Positions 10,501-19,341 are shown, counted from the first letter of the stretch. The stretch: DNA of 64,000 nt from Flavivirga rizhaonensis (GCF_004791695.1 NZ_SRSO01000003.1:153538-217537), one strand, 5' to 3'. The notes: generated from the sequence alone by a model not told the origin. Numbers and translations are program-made.

Positions 10501-11029
10501 CTAATATATTAGCTCCAGCGAGCGGGACACCACTAGCATCAGTCACCACTCCAGTAATAGTATTATTTTGAGTTGTTTTTACATTTATAAGAGAGGCTTC
10601 TATCTTTGTAGAAAAACCATTAGATATTAATCCCAAACCTGATGTGTCTTCTAATTTTCGATGTCCACGTTTTACAAAAACGATCTGCTTATCATGAATA
10701 ACATATTCAATTTCCTTGTCATTTAATAATAGACTTAAAATGTTACTTATTTTCGCCTTTGTTACATTAATACTTACAATTCTATTTTCATCAATAAGAT
10801 CTTTATTAATAAGAAAATAAAATTTACTATTTTCCTCAATAGCATCTAGAACTTCTCCCAGTTTGACATTCGTCATATTTAAGGTCAGCTTTTTATTCTG
10901 AGAATACGAATCGTTTGCAAAAACACTTGTAACAGTAATAAAAAATAGGAATATTGATATTTTCATAATCCTTAAGATATTTCTAATACGTCGTGATTGA
11001 AAATCACCTCGTTCTGAGTTTTTTTTCAT
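7553..11029 (-). CDS. SusC/RagA-family TonB-dependent transporter with STN signalling domain
   Basis: A 1158-aa outer-membrane transporter. Residues 22-39 form the signal peptide (MKISIFLFFITVTSVFA, after a basic N-terminal extension). Residues 48-121 are an STN domain (LTLNMTNVKLGEVLDAI, ending QIVFVKR), about 157-217 a carboxypeptidase-regulatory-like beta-sandwich, and about 241-370 the plug (GYGSTVRKKDLTGAVSS; DILKDASSAAIYGSQASNGV). The beta-barrel follows and ends LGLNVEF. The STN domain is what contacts a FecR-type anti-sigma, and such a gene with its ECF sigma lies directly upstream, so transport of the cognate oligosaccharide should induce this PUL. The ATG at 11029 gives the usual two-part leader; a start at codon 22 is possible. 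Confidence 0.96.
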   Translation of the reverse strand: MKKNSERGDFQSRRIRNILRIMKISIFLFFITVTSVFANDSYSQNKKLTLNMTNVKLGEVLDAIEENSKFYFLINKDLIDENRIVSINVTKAKISNILSLLLNDKEIEYVIHDKQIVFVKRGHRKLEDTSGLGLISNGFSTKIEASLINVKTTQNNTITGVVTDASGVPLAGANILEKGTTNGVVSDFDGKFSLNVSSGNVILVITYIGFSDKEVPAVAGQSNLNIILEENTAALDEVVVIGYGSTVRKKDLTGAVSSANLDNALETSNVSILQALQGSITGINIGAVTTAGANPSLSVRGRNTLHNNNVTSQNETNSNLPLIVLDGIIYRGSLVDINPSDIQSIDILKDASSAAIYGSQASNGVMVITTKSGGAASGKPIINYTSSYSIQSPTNKMRPMRSAEYEEFYPEIFWEEGARIGPDFLQRDPNFNFAQNLKTNFLIDGYNAGLDVDWWDQLTRQGTINMHNLSIRQRKENFNYFVSAGITDQKGFLVGDDYTRYNFRVNLESKINNWLKIGTQTYAIVSDYSGVNPSSRDVFRVQPWAPIRDDQGEFIVNPVDGLNPFLFKEQDNSDIRLNLSTTWYADINLPIKGLKYRLNYSNAYRTRNEFNFNPYEVNFTGEGFKEHIIGWDQTLDNIISFKRTFNNVHNLDVTLVYGIEKRHINETYSEASNFGLDILGFNRLQAGDPTLNIIETNKEEESSLYQMARVLYNYKNKYFLTGTIRRDGFSGFGANDKIAIFPTGAFAWAITEEDFANDISWLDFLKLRVSYGQSGRRGVDRLQTLARVSSEPSLVFGDGGSPSQGLSITTLSSPFLGWETTTGVNIGVDFEMLNSRLNGSIEYYNNKTENILFAIALPRIGGIPEVNSNIAEVANNGIELTLNGTIMKKKDFQWNASLNFNRVRNEITSIFGSSNDNDNDGQEDDLVGNGLFIGEPQNSIYNFDIIGMWQLSDRDNGTLPEGFFPGTYMLADLNDDGDISSLNDRKIIGYQDPSYRFGFANTITYKDFTLYAFLNSIQGGDNYYLGDDAFHSNRDQLSFTNVPSGGYDFWTPENPNARYRRLDTSSQLGAQEGNPNGAKPYSSRSFVRLQDVTLSYNIPNKVMSMLGLSRAKVFISGKNLVTWTKWKGWDPETGGGFGASANGVPTMKSYTLGLNVEF

Positions 11030-11082
11030 AATTTTGTATTTTTTAGTAGTTTTTAATTTGTTAACTCTGCTAATAATTTAGG

Positions 11083-11109
11083 CAGGGATGTGTCGTAACC
11101 ACATTCCTG
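11083..11109. promoter_or_regulatory. Inverted repeat in the susC leader
   Basis: CAGGGATGTG and CACATTCCTG form a 10-bp stem with one mismatch and a 7-nt loop, 54-80 bp upstream of the susC ATG, between susC and the FecR gene. On the plus strand it is followed by seven T. On the susC strand it would lie in the leader or near the sigma-dependent start. It may be an operator, mRNA structure, or part of an ECF-dependent promoter region; the sequence alone does not decide. Confidence 0.4.
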
Positions 11110-11166
11110 TTTTTTTAAGTCTTGTTATGTCATAGGCAATTTATATTTAGTTGGTTAGTGTATTTT

Positions 11167-12207
11167 CTATTCAACCGTAATTATTATGTTACGTTTATCG
11201 AATTGATTATCTTTATCTTTTTCCCTGGATTCTATTTTATAATCAATTGGGAAACTTATCTTTAACAAGCGTAGCACTTCTTCAACATCTTCATCTACAA
11301 AGGTTGCTCTTAACCGTAAATCTTTATTGTGTTTATTCTCTATATTAACCGATACATTATACCACCTGCTCAATCTCTTTGCAACTTCATTAATAGGATC
11401 ATTTCTAAAAATAAGCTTGCCTTCTTTCCAACTAGAATACCTATACGCTTCTTCCAGTTTTGTTTTATCTACAGTATTATTTTTGGTATTTATAACCACC
11501 CTATCTTGTGGATCCATCTCCAATTCTTCACTAGTATTCAATTGTTTTAACTTCACTTTCCCTGTTTCTAAAACAACATCTACTTTTTCATTTTGATACG
11601 CCGAAACATTGAATTGTGTCCCTAAAACAGATATATTAACACTAGAGGCATATACATTAAAAGGTTTGCTCGCATCTTTTTTCACATCAAACCAAGCTTC
11701 CCCAGTTAATTTAACATCTCTTGTTTTTCCAAACTTTACTGGGTACTTAATTTTAGAGCCACTGTTTAACCAACCTATACTACCATCTGGAAGCTTAAAT
11801 TGAACTCTAGACCCTAAAGGAGCACTAACTTCTGCATAAGAATCTTCATTTATAAGATCTTTATTTACTTTATTAATATGCATCATATACATTAATGCTA
11901 TAGGAAGTATTAATATAGCGGCTACACGTGCATAGACTTTCCAAACTTTAGCAAAGATTTTCTTTTGCGAATTGTTATTCTTTTTTTGCTTTATTTCTTC
12001 ATAAAGCCTAAGTAGAATATGATCTAGGTCATATTCAGGTACATCATGTAAGTTCTGAAATTCATTCCAATTTTCCTCAAGAAACACTTTTAACTCACCC
12101 TCCATTTCTGCATTAGAAAACAGTTTTTCTATATACAAACTATCTTTTTGGTCATAATTGCCAGAAAAATAATTTTTAATTCTTTTCTTATCAATGCTTA
12201 GTTTCAT
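11167..12207 (-). CDS. FecR-type anti-sigma factor
   Basis: 346 aa from the ATG at 12207; the TTG one codon upstream is not needed. The N-terminal about 85 residues are cytoplasmic and should hold the sigma factor. A single membrane helix follows (YARVAAILILPIALMYMMHI, about 90-109), then a periplasmic FecR domain (EVSAPLGSRVQFKLPDGS; GEAWFDVKKDASKPF; VLGTQFNV) and a C-terminal DUF4974 domain (RNDPINEVAKRLSRWYNV) that resembles STN. It should receive the signal from the STN domain of the adjacent SusC. It is encoded between the sigma gene and susC on the same strand. Confidence 0.94.
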   Translation of the reverse strand: MKLSIDKKRIKNYFSGNYDQKDSLYIEKLFSNAEMEGELKVFLEENWNEFQNLHDVPEYDLDHILLRLYEEIKQKKNNNSQKKIFAKVWKVYARVAAILILPIALMYMMHINKVNKDLINEDSYAEVSAPLGSRVQFKLPDGSIGWLNSGSKIKYPVKFGKTRDVKLTGEAWFDVKKDASKPFNVYASSVNISVLGTQFNVSAYQNEKVDVVLETGKVKLKQLNTSEELEMDPQDRVVINTKNNTVDKTKLEEAYRYSSWKEGKLIFRNDPINEVAKRLSRWYNVSVNIENKHNKDLRLRATFVDEDVEEVLRLLKISFPIDYKIESREKDKDNQFDKRNIIITVE

Positions 12208-12300
12208 CAAAAAATATTATTTATACACACAAACAAAAAATGCTTAGTATTAAGTTAATATCCTTAATCTAAGCAATTCCCCTACTGACCTAAATAAATT

Positions 12301-12882
12301 TTATACTATTTGTGCTTTTCCGTGAGGTTCTTTAAGATCCCAATTGGCTTTAATAAACTTTAGAGCTGAAGTAATTTGACTCTCTACTGTTTTAGGGCTC
12401 ACATTCATTTCTTTAGCTATTTCTTTAACAGACAAACCATCAAAACGGCTTTTTATAAACGTTTCTCTTCTACGATCTGGCATTTTAGAAACCAATTCCA
12501 TAACCCTTTCCATCATGAAATGATAATCAATTTGACTTAAAGTGGATTGATCAAAATCAATGACCTTTTCTTTTGAATTCAAATAGGTTCTAATTTTATT
12601 TCTTTTTATAAATACTTTTTTTATCAAGTTAAACGCTATAGTAAAGATGTAAGATTTGAAATTATGTTCTGGTTTTAAAGCTCTTCTTTTTTCCCAAACT
12701 TTTGAAAAGACATCTTGAACAACGCCTTCTGCTTCGACAGGAGATTTTAAATACCCAAGTGCAAAACCATATAGGTTTTTATTATATTGATTAAACAACT
12801 CTTCAAAAGCTTTTATTTTTCCTTCTTTAAGACTTTCTACTAAAGCTCTATCATTATTTAGAATAAACAAGTCTTTTTTCAT
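12301..12882 (-). CDS. ECF sigma-70 factor (FecI-like), PUL regulator
   Basis: 193 aa. Sigma region 2 lies at about residues 25-95 (EELFNQYNKNLYGFALGYL; VQDVFSKVWEKR) and region 4 at about 125-180 (MPDRRRETFIKSRFDGLSVKEIAKEMNVSPKTVESQI), with the linker typical of the Bacteroidota family-1 ECF sigmas. Immediately upstream of its FecR partner and susC, it should direct transcription of the susCD block when released. An inverted-repeat element (12920-13147) begins only about 40 bp upstream of the ATG, so its own promoter lies in or beside that repeat. Confidence 0.94.
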   Translation of the reverse strand: MKKDLFILNNDRALVESLKEGKIKAFEELFNQYNKNLYGFALGYLKSPVEAEGVVQDVFSKVWEKRRALKPEHNFKSYIFTIAFNLIKKVFIKRNKIRTYLNSKEKVIDFDQSTLSQIDYHFMMERVMELVSKMPDRRRETFIKSRFDGLSVKEIAKEMNVSPKTVESQITSALKFIKANWDLKEPHGKAQIV

Positions 12883-13238
12883 AAAAAATTAGTCTTAACT
12901 ATAAACTAAATTTATATTATTTAACGTGAGTTCGATATATTATAATGATAATTAGTTCTTTAAATATTTTAGCAAGGAACCTATGTCATTCCGAACAAGG
13001 AGGAATCTCATCCTTATGAGATGTCTCGAAAGTTTATCTTGAGCGAAGTCGAAAGGCTCATGCTTCGCTTAGTCGACATGACAAAACATTGTTTGTCAGT
13101 AATATAAAACCATTTGTCTATTGAAATTTATATCGAGTTCACGTTAATTTATAGTTTGATACATCCAAAATTAGTCATTAAACCAAAGAGGTTAAGTGGA
13201 TAAATTGTTCAAAATGGTCGACAAAATGTTCAAAAAGC
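12883..13238. other. Gene-free interval between DUF5107 and sigma genes
   Basis: It is filled almost entirely by an inverted-repeat element (12920-13147) with a GTCATTCCGA-type palindromic core. No gene. It separates the DUF5107 gene from the sigma operon and may provide transcription termination or a promoter. Confidence 0.6.
12920..13147. repeat. Inverted-repeat element, family B copy 1
   Basis: The terminal arms TTAACGTGAGTTCGATATA (from 12921) and TATATCGAGTTCACGTTAA (ending about 13147) are inverted with one or two mismatches. The interior (about 12983-13085) is an imperfect palindrome running from ATGTCATTCCGAACAAGG to AGTCGACATGACA. The second copy is at 30253-30509, with related ends and a related core. 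An AACTATAA motif outside the arms is also inverted, suggesting insertion within an older hairpin. Non-coding. Confidence 0.75.
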
Positions 13239-16200
13239 CTAGTTTTCCAATACTCCTATATGAGTACAGTCATACTCCAGTATATTCTTAAAACATTCTA
13301 AAGATTCTTTTATCATATCTTTTCCTTTATACCCTAATGCCATAAGGTAATGACAATGAATCTTATTTTTCTGAACTAAATCGTCCTCCCAAATCAACAA
13401 ATCCGGAAGTGAGACAGCAAAATAATCTATTTTCACTTTATCTTCCATGTGTTGCTTTCCAAAATCGATTAATTTATTAAAACGCTTAATCGCTTCTTCT
13501 TTTTGTTGAAGTTTTAATAACGCCATACCTTGATAAAATATCGTATCTGGTTGCTGATCGTTATAAAACCATGCTATTGCTGGTTCACTTAACCCTGCAG
13601 ACGCTTGCTTCCAATTTATTTTGGCTTGATTTAATTCTCCTATACCCTCATAGGCACAACCTAACCAAAAATCAATATCGTTCTCTTGAGCACCTTGTAA
13701 TTTTCCTTCTCCTAAATTTAAAGGGTAAATCTTCGCTTTATTTAACCAATCTATAGCTTTGGTAAAATCTTTATTTTCAATAGCCTGTTTACCTAAACCA
13801 ACAAGACAAGAAGTGTATGCTTTTGTTATTTTTCCTTCACCTCCTTCCCAGGGGTGGAAAGTTCTTTCCATAATTAAATTAAAGGCTTTTAAATAATCGC
13901 CGTTTAGAATGTTTAAATAAACCCATTCAATATATACATCATCTCGCTGCTTTACCAATTTTAAATGCTCTTCGAGAGTATTTAATCTAAAATCCACAGA
14001 CTTATTAAGCTTTTTATATAATTGATCTAACTCCATAAGGATTCTAGCATCTTGTTTATCCAAATGAAATGCTGTTTCAAGAGCTTTTAAGGCTTTTTTA
14101 GGCTGATCAAACTTATTATAATAGGCTAAGGCTAAATTTCTATAAACCGTAGGAAAATGATCATTATTAGTTGTCGATTTTTCCCAGCATTGTAACGCTT
14201 CTTGATACTGACGTGCATTGTACCAGAAATTACCTAAATAATATGGCGCTTTGGCTCCACTAGGATTAACTTCTATGGCGAATTGTAAAGCCAATACAGA
14301 CTCCAATCTGTTAGGGAAACAATAGTCTGGCAAACATAACTCTGCTTCCTTAACGCCCTCTAAGGCTTCGTGATGTTTTCCTGATTTTTCCAAAAACCAA
14401 GCTTTATAATATAAAGCCATTGGGTATTTGGCAGCCTGTTGTTCCACTCCTATTTCTAATAATTCTATAGCTTCAGAATACATCCCTGCCCAGTTATAAT
14501 CTAAAGCAACTTCAATATAATTTTGAATGTTTCCTCGCATTAATTCTACCATATCATCTTTGGCAGCAGGATCTCCCAATAAAAACTTCTCATAGTACAG
14601 CCCGAAATTAAAAGCATCTAATTCTAACGATTCATCGATTAGTTTTTTGGCCTCAACTGCACTACTATTTTTTCTTAGAATTGCTGTTTTTAAATGCCTG
14701 GCTTTATGATTATGCCAATTTCTAATCAGTGATTTATTTATAGAGTCTAAACTCAAATGCCACTCATTATTTACAGCTTCTATTTGGGCTATTTGAAAAT
14801 ACCCACTATCCATAAAGTTTGTATTCCAGATAGATTTATAAAACGCTTCATATGCTTGCTCATCTTTTCCTTGATAGCGCAATGATAAACCTAAATTAAA
14901 AAGGGGTTCGCCATCATATGGATTTGGATTTCGAAGAATTTGTCGTTGATACCCTTTTAGGAAATGTTTTTCTGATTCAGCAAATTTTCCATTGCGGAAA
15001 AGTAATAAGCCCATAGCATTATTACAGCGAATATCCTCTGGGTCTCGACTTAAGGCTTCCTGATAATAATCCATTGGATTATAGGTCGCATGTCTATATT
15101 GTTCTAAATGTTGTCCATTTAAAAATAATTCTTCAATAGTTGAAATCTCTTTTGGAGGTTTTGCTGCTTTCGCCGCTTCTGGAATATCGTCTGATTCATT
15201 TTTTTCCGGAACCCAATCAACAAGTAACTCACCTGCTTCTGAAATCACCGAAACGTAATAGTTTTTTAAGGGAATGGTTTGGTCTATTTGCAAATCTTTA
15301 AAATAGGTCACTCCAGGTTTAAAGTTAAATCTCTCATTTAACAGCTCCTTATTGTCCTGTAAAACTTTTATGGTTACATTTGAATAAATGCCCGTAGCAT
15401 AAACACTTAATAGTGCTTTATCACCTTCAAATTCAAGGTTTAGCATCGCATTTTTAGAGGCATTCTTTACAACGCCTAAATCTTGATATGGCATGAAATA
15501 CTGCGTAAAGGTCTTTTCTTCATAAGGCATGATCCATGAAAAATCAGGCTGGTTATCTGTATAGACGCCACACATTAACTCAATATAAGGTCCATTTTTA
15601 TCTGTTAAGTTTCTATCCCAAGCTTTACCAAAATCGCCATTTCCCCAGGTCCATTGTTTTTTACCTGGTGATACATGATGATTTGCTACGTGAAGTAATC
15701 CGCCTTTACTATCATTTTCGTACCCTCCAACAAAGTTGTATTTGGATTTTATTGCCATATAAGAGGTCGGTACAGGAATGTTTTTATATCGTGAAATATC
15801 TGTTCCCGGAGCATAATCAAATTTATAATATGTGCCCGTTGCAATGGGGAACTTTGATACATCTCGTTTTCCGTGATCGAATACTGCATTCACATCTGGA
15901 GGAAATACCGATTGATAATCGTCATTTACTGCTACCGCAGGGTTAGCCCACCATAAAAATGTTTGAGGCAAAAGCGTTCTATTATATAGCTTAGCATTTA
16001 TTTCTAAATAGGCTTTATCTGGATATAATCTAAAACCTACCATACCTTTAGTGCCAAACATGCGCTCTATCTCACTACACCAAACTGTTTTACTACCATC
16101 TGGATGTGATTCAATTTTATAATCTACCGGGTCGTAAGTACTGGGTCTGTGATGCTGTGGCCAATTAAACTCTATACCTCCGGAAATCCAAGGCCCTGTT

Positions 16201-16514
16201 AAACCTACCAATGCAGGCTTTATAACCTCATTGTAATACACAAAATGACGTTTCTTGGTTTTATCATAAGCCATTTGTACACGACCTCCCAATTCTGGCA
16301 GAATCATTATTTTTAAATAATCATTCTCTAGAAAACATGCCAACCATTCTTTATCAATCTTCTCATCATGAATCTTTTCAATTGCAGGATGTGGATACAT
16401 TTTTCCACTGCTACCCTGGTACACTCGTTTTTCTAGGAATATTGGATTTTTTTCAGGCTTACCAATTTCATAAGTTGGAATTACAACTTTTTCTGACCAA
16501 ACTTTTACTTCCAT
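13239..16514 (-). CDS. DUF5107 domain protein with C-terminal TPR array
   Basis: 1091 aa without a signal peptide or membrane helix, so probably cytoplasmic. Residues about 30-340 are a DUF5107 domain of beta-rich, aldose-epimerase-like appearance (LPELGGRVQMAYDKTKKRHF; GGIEFNWPQHHRPSTYDPVD; FLWWANPAVAVNDDYQSVFP). From about 450 to the end come TPR-like helical pairs (NAMGLLLFRNGKFAESEKHF; YYLGNFWYNARQYQEALQCW; YRNLALAYYNKFDQPKKAL). This architecture is frequent in PULs, but the biochemical role is not known to me; binding or processing of imported sugar is inferred. It is upstream of the sigma gene on the same strand and divergent from the AraC gene. Confidence 0.85.
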   Translation of the reverse strand: MEVKVWSEKVVIPTYEIGKPEKNPIFLEKRVYQGSSGKMYPHPAIEKIHDEKIDKEWLACFLENDYLKIMILPELGGRVQMAYDKTKKRHFVYYNEVIKPALVGLTGPWISGGIEFNWPQHHRPSTYDPVDYKIESHPDGSKTVWCSEIERMFGTKGMVGFRLYPDKAYLEINAKLYNRTLLPQTFLWWANPAVAVNDDYQSVFPPDVNAVFDHGKRDVSKFPIATGTYYKFDYAPGTDISRYKNIPVPTSYMAIKSKYNFVGGYENDSKGGLLHVANHHVSPGKKQWTWGNGDFGKAWDRNLTDKNGPYIELMCGVYTDNQPDFSWIMPYEEKTFTQYFMPYQDLGVVKNASKNAMLNLEFEGDKALLSVYATGIYSNVTIKVLQDNKELLNERFNFKPGVTYFKDLQIDQTIPLKNYYVSVISEAGELLVDWVPEKNESDDIPEAAKAAKPPKEISTIEELFLNGQHLEQYRHATYNPMDYYQEALSRDPEDIRCNNAMGLLLFRNGKFAESEKHFLKGYQRQILRNPNPYDGEPLFNLGLSLRYQGKDEQAYEAFYKSIWNTNFMDSGYFQIAQIEAVNNEWHLSLDSINKSLIRNWHNHKARHLKTAILRKNSSAVEAKKLIDESLELDAFNFGLYYEKFLLGDPAAKDDMVELMRGNIQNYIEVALDYNWAGMYSEAIELLEIGVEQQAAKYPMALYYKAWFLEKSGKHHEALEGVKEAELCLPDYCFPNRLESVLALQFAIEVNPSGAKAPYYLGNFWYNARQYQEALQCWEKSTTNNDHFPTVYRNLALAYYNKFDQPKKALKALETAFHLDKQDARILMELDQLYKKLNKSVDFRLNTLEEHLKLVKQRDDVYIEWVYLNILNGDYLKAFNLIMERTFHPWEGGEGKITKAYTSCLVGLGKQAIENKDFTKAIDWLNKAKIYPLNLGEGKLQGAQENDIDFWLGCAYEGIGELNQAKINWKQASAGLSEPAIAWFYNDQQPDTIFYQGMALLKLQQKEEAIKRFNKLIDFGKQHMEDKVKIDYFAVSLPDLLIWEDDLVQKNKIHCHYLMALGYKGKDMIKESLECFKNILEYDCTHIGVLEN

Positions 16515-16677
16515 GCTCTAAAATATATTTTTAATTTCTGCTTTTCAGCGAAGGCTTTATTTCAATATTGCACAATTACAATGCTATTATTTGTAAAATT
16601 ACTACGTATTGTTCTTACTAGAAATAGACAATTTTATGATATTAATGGATTATTTTCTTATTTTTAAAAAAAATACC

Positions 16678-17553
16678 ATGCGGAAAAAGGATACTTTTAC
16701 TGGAGAAAAAATATTAGTTATCCCTAAAAAATCCACTAAAATTTTAAAAAAAAACCAATTTACTAAGGATTTATATGTGACTGATATTGGTTTTTTCCCT
16801 AATGCAAAATATCACTATAGGGAAAGGAATAAAGATTGTTCTGAATATATTCTTATTTTTTGTGTAAAAGGATCTGGCTGGATAGAAGTCAATGGAAAAC
16901 GAGATTTTCTTTTAAAAAACCACTACCATATTATACCTCGTAATACATCTCATAAATATGCTTCTAACCATGACGACCCTTGGAGTATATATTGGGTACA
17001 CTTCTCTGGAGAAAACACCAATCATTTTGTCTTACCACAAGATTACCCGCGCATTTTAAATGATAACACTAACTCTAAATTAGAAGACAGAATTCATTTA
17101 TTTGAAGAAATCTACTATACTTTAGAAGAGGGCTTTTCATTAAACAATTTAGAATACAGTAGTGTACTGATAATTAACTTATTAGGATCGTTAAAATATC
17201 TGTCTTTATACAGAAAATCCAGAGAGATATACAAAAAAGATCCCATATCGAAGACCACCGTATACATGAAAGATAATTTAAATAAAAATATTACGGTACA
17301 TGATCTGGCCGTTCACTGTGGTTTGTCGGTTTCGCATTTCTGTCTACTATTTAAGAAACGAACAGACCATTCGCCTATTGAACATTTAACAATTCTTAGA
17401 ATACAGAAAGCATGTCACTTATTGGATTTTAGTTCTTTAAGAATTAACGAAATTGCAAGAGCAATTGGTTATGACGACCCTTATTATTTTACAAGGGTTT
17501 TTAAAAATATAATGGGGAAATCTCCATCATCCTACAGACTTAAAAAAGATTAA
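16678..17553 (+). CDS. AraC-family transcriptional regulator
   Basis: 291 aa when started at the ATG 16678 (MRKKDTFTGEK); an earlier in-frame start at 16609 would add 23 hydrophobic residues unlike the family. The N-terminal half is a cupin-like ligand domain (YILIFCVKGSGWIEVNGKRD; IPRNTSHKYA; PWSIYWVHFSG). The last 100 residues are the double HTH (DLAVHCGLSVSHFCLLFKKR; EIARAIGYDDPYYFTRVFKN). It is divergent from the DUF5107 gene, with about 160 bp between, so probably senses a sugar and controls that gene or the PUL. Confidence 0.92.
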   Translation: MRKKDTFTGEKILVIPKKSTKILKKNQFTKDLYVTDIGFFPNAKYHYRERNKDCSEYILIFCVKGSGWIEVNGKRDFLLKNHYHIIPRNTSHKYASNHDDPWSIYWVHFSGENTNHFVLPQDYPRILNDNTNSKLEDRIHLFEEIYYTLEEGFSLNNLEYSSVLIINLLGSLKYLSLYRKSREIYKKDPISKTTVYMKDNLNKNITVHDLAVHCGLSVSHFCLLFKKRTDHSPIEHLTILRIQKACHLLDFSSLRINEIARAIGYDDPYYFTRVFKNIMGKSPSSYRLKKD

Positions 17554-17735
17554 ATTTTAAACCAATAAGATCCCAACCGTAAATACTTTTATTCGTAGTG
17601 CTTTGATTTTTTCTACTGTTATTATTGAGAGTATTCAATCTAATATAGGTGAGATATTGATCTTTTATGTAAAATCATGTAACAAATTGGTTGGCTTTTC
17701 GTTCTAATAGTCAGTCAATCAAAATAAATCGCACC

Positions 17736-18836
17736 ATGTTAAAGCAATTTTTTATTATCTGCTCGGGCTCTGATACCGATATTTTAGACAAATGTTCTAC
17801 AGGGGAACAAAATAAATATGCAGGTATAGGCGCTACTGTTTTTTTTACTGCAATTATGGCCTTTATAGCAGCTAGTTATGCTCTTTATACTGTCTTCGAC
17901 AACCTCTTTATCGCTATTGCCTTTGGTTTCATTTGGGGTTTGCTTATTTTTAATTTAGACAGATATATCGTTTCTACTATTAAAAAAACAGGAAGTATAA
18001 CAGATGAACTTATACAAGCATCTCCTAGAATAATATTAGCTGTTATTATTGCCATTGTTATTTCTAAACCACTTGAATTGAAAATTTTTGAAAAAGAAAT
18101 CAATCAGGTATTATTAGAACAAAAGAATGAACTAACCTTAGCAAATAAAAATCAAATTGCCGAACAATTCACACCTACCATTGAGAGCTTAAATAACAAC
18201 ATTACAGCTTTACGACAACAAATAAACACCAAAGAAACCGAAGTAAACGCACTATACGATACTTACATAGCTGAAGCAGAGGGAACTGCAGGAACTAAAT
18301 TATTAGGAAAAGGCCCAGTATATAAAGAGAAAAGAGAAAAGCATGATGCCTTGTTAGCAGAATTGCAACAACTAAAAGCTGAAAATAAAGCCAAAATCAC
18401 TGCTGCAGAAACTCAAATTGCAACGCTTAAAGGTGATTATGAAACTCAAATTGTGTCTACACAACCCATTATCAATAATTTTGATGGCTTAATGGCCCGT
18501 GTAAACGCATTGGGAAAGTTACCTTGGCTACCTTCCTTTTTTATATTCTTGTTGTTCTTAGCAATCGAAACGTCTCCTATTTTAGCAAAGCTATTATCTC
18601 CTAAAAGCGCCTATGATTTTAGATTAGAAGATCAGGAAACTGCTATTAAAACTAATGTCCTTCAAAACAAAAACCAAAGAGAGGCTTTATTAAAAACTGA
18701 TCATGCTATAAACGATCGTATTTATAATGACATAGAAAAAGAAGACGAATTATACACCTACAAGCGCAAAAAAGTGAGAGAACTAATGCAGCTTCAAGCG
18801 GATGCTTTTTTCAAACATCAAAAAAACGCCTTCTGA
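17736..18836 (+). CDS. DUF4407 four-helix membrane protein with coiled coil
   Basis: 366 aa from the ATG at 17736 (MLKQFFIICSGSDTDIL), the usual DUF4407 start; a longer frame would need a TTG at 17691. Membrane helices are at about 30-50 (VFFTAIMAFIAASYALYTVF), 55-75, 105-125 (IILAVIIAIVISKPLEL) and 265-290 (LPSFFIFLLFLAIETSPI). Between the third and fourth helix lies a long charged coiled coil (about 130-255). The family is of unknown function. The neighbouring STAS gene ends 2 bp away and is convergent. Confidence 0.88.
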   Translation: MLKQFFIICSGSDTDILDKCSTGEQNKYAGIGATVFFTAIMAFIAASYALYTVFDNLFIAIAFGFIWGLLIFNLDRYIVSTIKKTGSITDELIQASPRIILAVIIAIVISKPLELKIFEKEINQVLLEQKNELTLANKNQIAEQFTPTIESLNNNITALRQQINTKETEVNALYDTYIAEAEGTAGTKLLGKGPVYKEKREKHDALLAELQQLKAENKAKITAAETQIATLKGDYETQIVSTQPIINNFDGLMARVNALGKLPWLPSFFIFLLFLAIETSPILAKLLSPKSAYDFRLEDQETAIKTNVLQNKNQREALLKTDHAINDRIYNDIEKEDELYTYKRKKVRELMQLQADAFFKHQKNAF

Positions 18837-18838
18837 TT

Positions 18839-19117
18839 CTACGCAGCGTTTTCCGCTTTGAAATGATTATATAAGTCTTTACAACCTAGACCAATAATCG
18901 ATAAGTTTTTATTTTTTTGAATGGCTTCATTATGAAGTGCTGCAAAAGCTTTAACGCCATAACGATCCATACTTTCAACATCTTGGATACTAATGGTAAG
19001 ATTATTTACCCTTTCAAAAATATTATTAAATTCATTTTGAAACACCTCTAAATTATTTCTATTTAGAATGCCTTTAATTTTGAAAAAATTGTTGCAGTTT
19101 GAAATTGTTAAATCCAT
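18839..19117 (-). CDS. STAS-domain protein
   Basis: 92 aa from the ATG at 19117 (MDLTISNCNNFFKIKG); the longer frame to 19186 adds an unlikely extension. The pattern FKIKGILNRNNLEVFQ ... NLTISIQDVESMDRYGVKAFAALHNEAIQ fits a STAS fold as in anti-sigma-factor antagonists; the phosphorylatable Ser position appears as MDRYG, so Ser/Thr is lacking. No partner kinase is nearby. It is convergent with the DUF4407 gene at a 2-bp distance. Function unknown. Confidence 0.65.
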   Translation of the reverse strand: MDLTISNCNNFFKIKGILNRNNLEVFQNEFNNIFERVNNLTISIQDVESMDRYGVKAFAALHNEAIQKNKNLSIIGLGCKDLYNHFKAENAA

Positions 19118-19341
19118 AATTATAAATTTTTTAAATTGTTGAATGACAGACTTGAGGGGAAGACTAATCAACTGATAACGAATCAAAAGTATAAAAACTG
19201 AAAATTAAAATATCATTTTTTCGATCAACCGGTTTCAACCTTAGATAAAAAAATTTTCTGTGTCAATTTTATCGACAAGTAGCTATTAATTTCAAGATTT
19301 CGTTACTTTTACCCTTATAAAAACGCTTTAATTGATCAATA

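Noticed and set aside
15536..15946. 136-codon plus-strand frame
   Set aside because: It is antisense to the well-supported DUF5107 coding region and has no recognisable domain.
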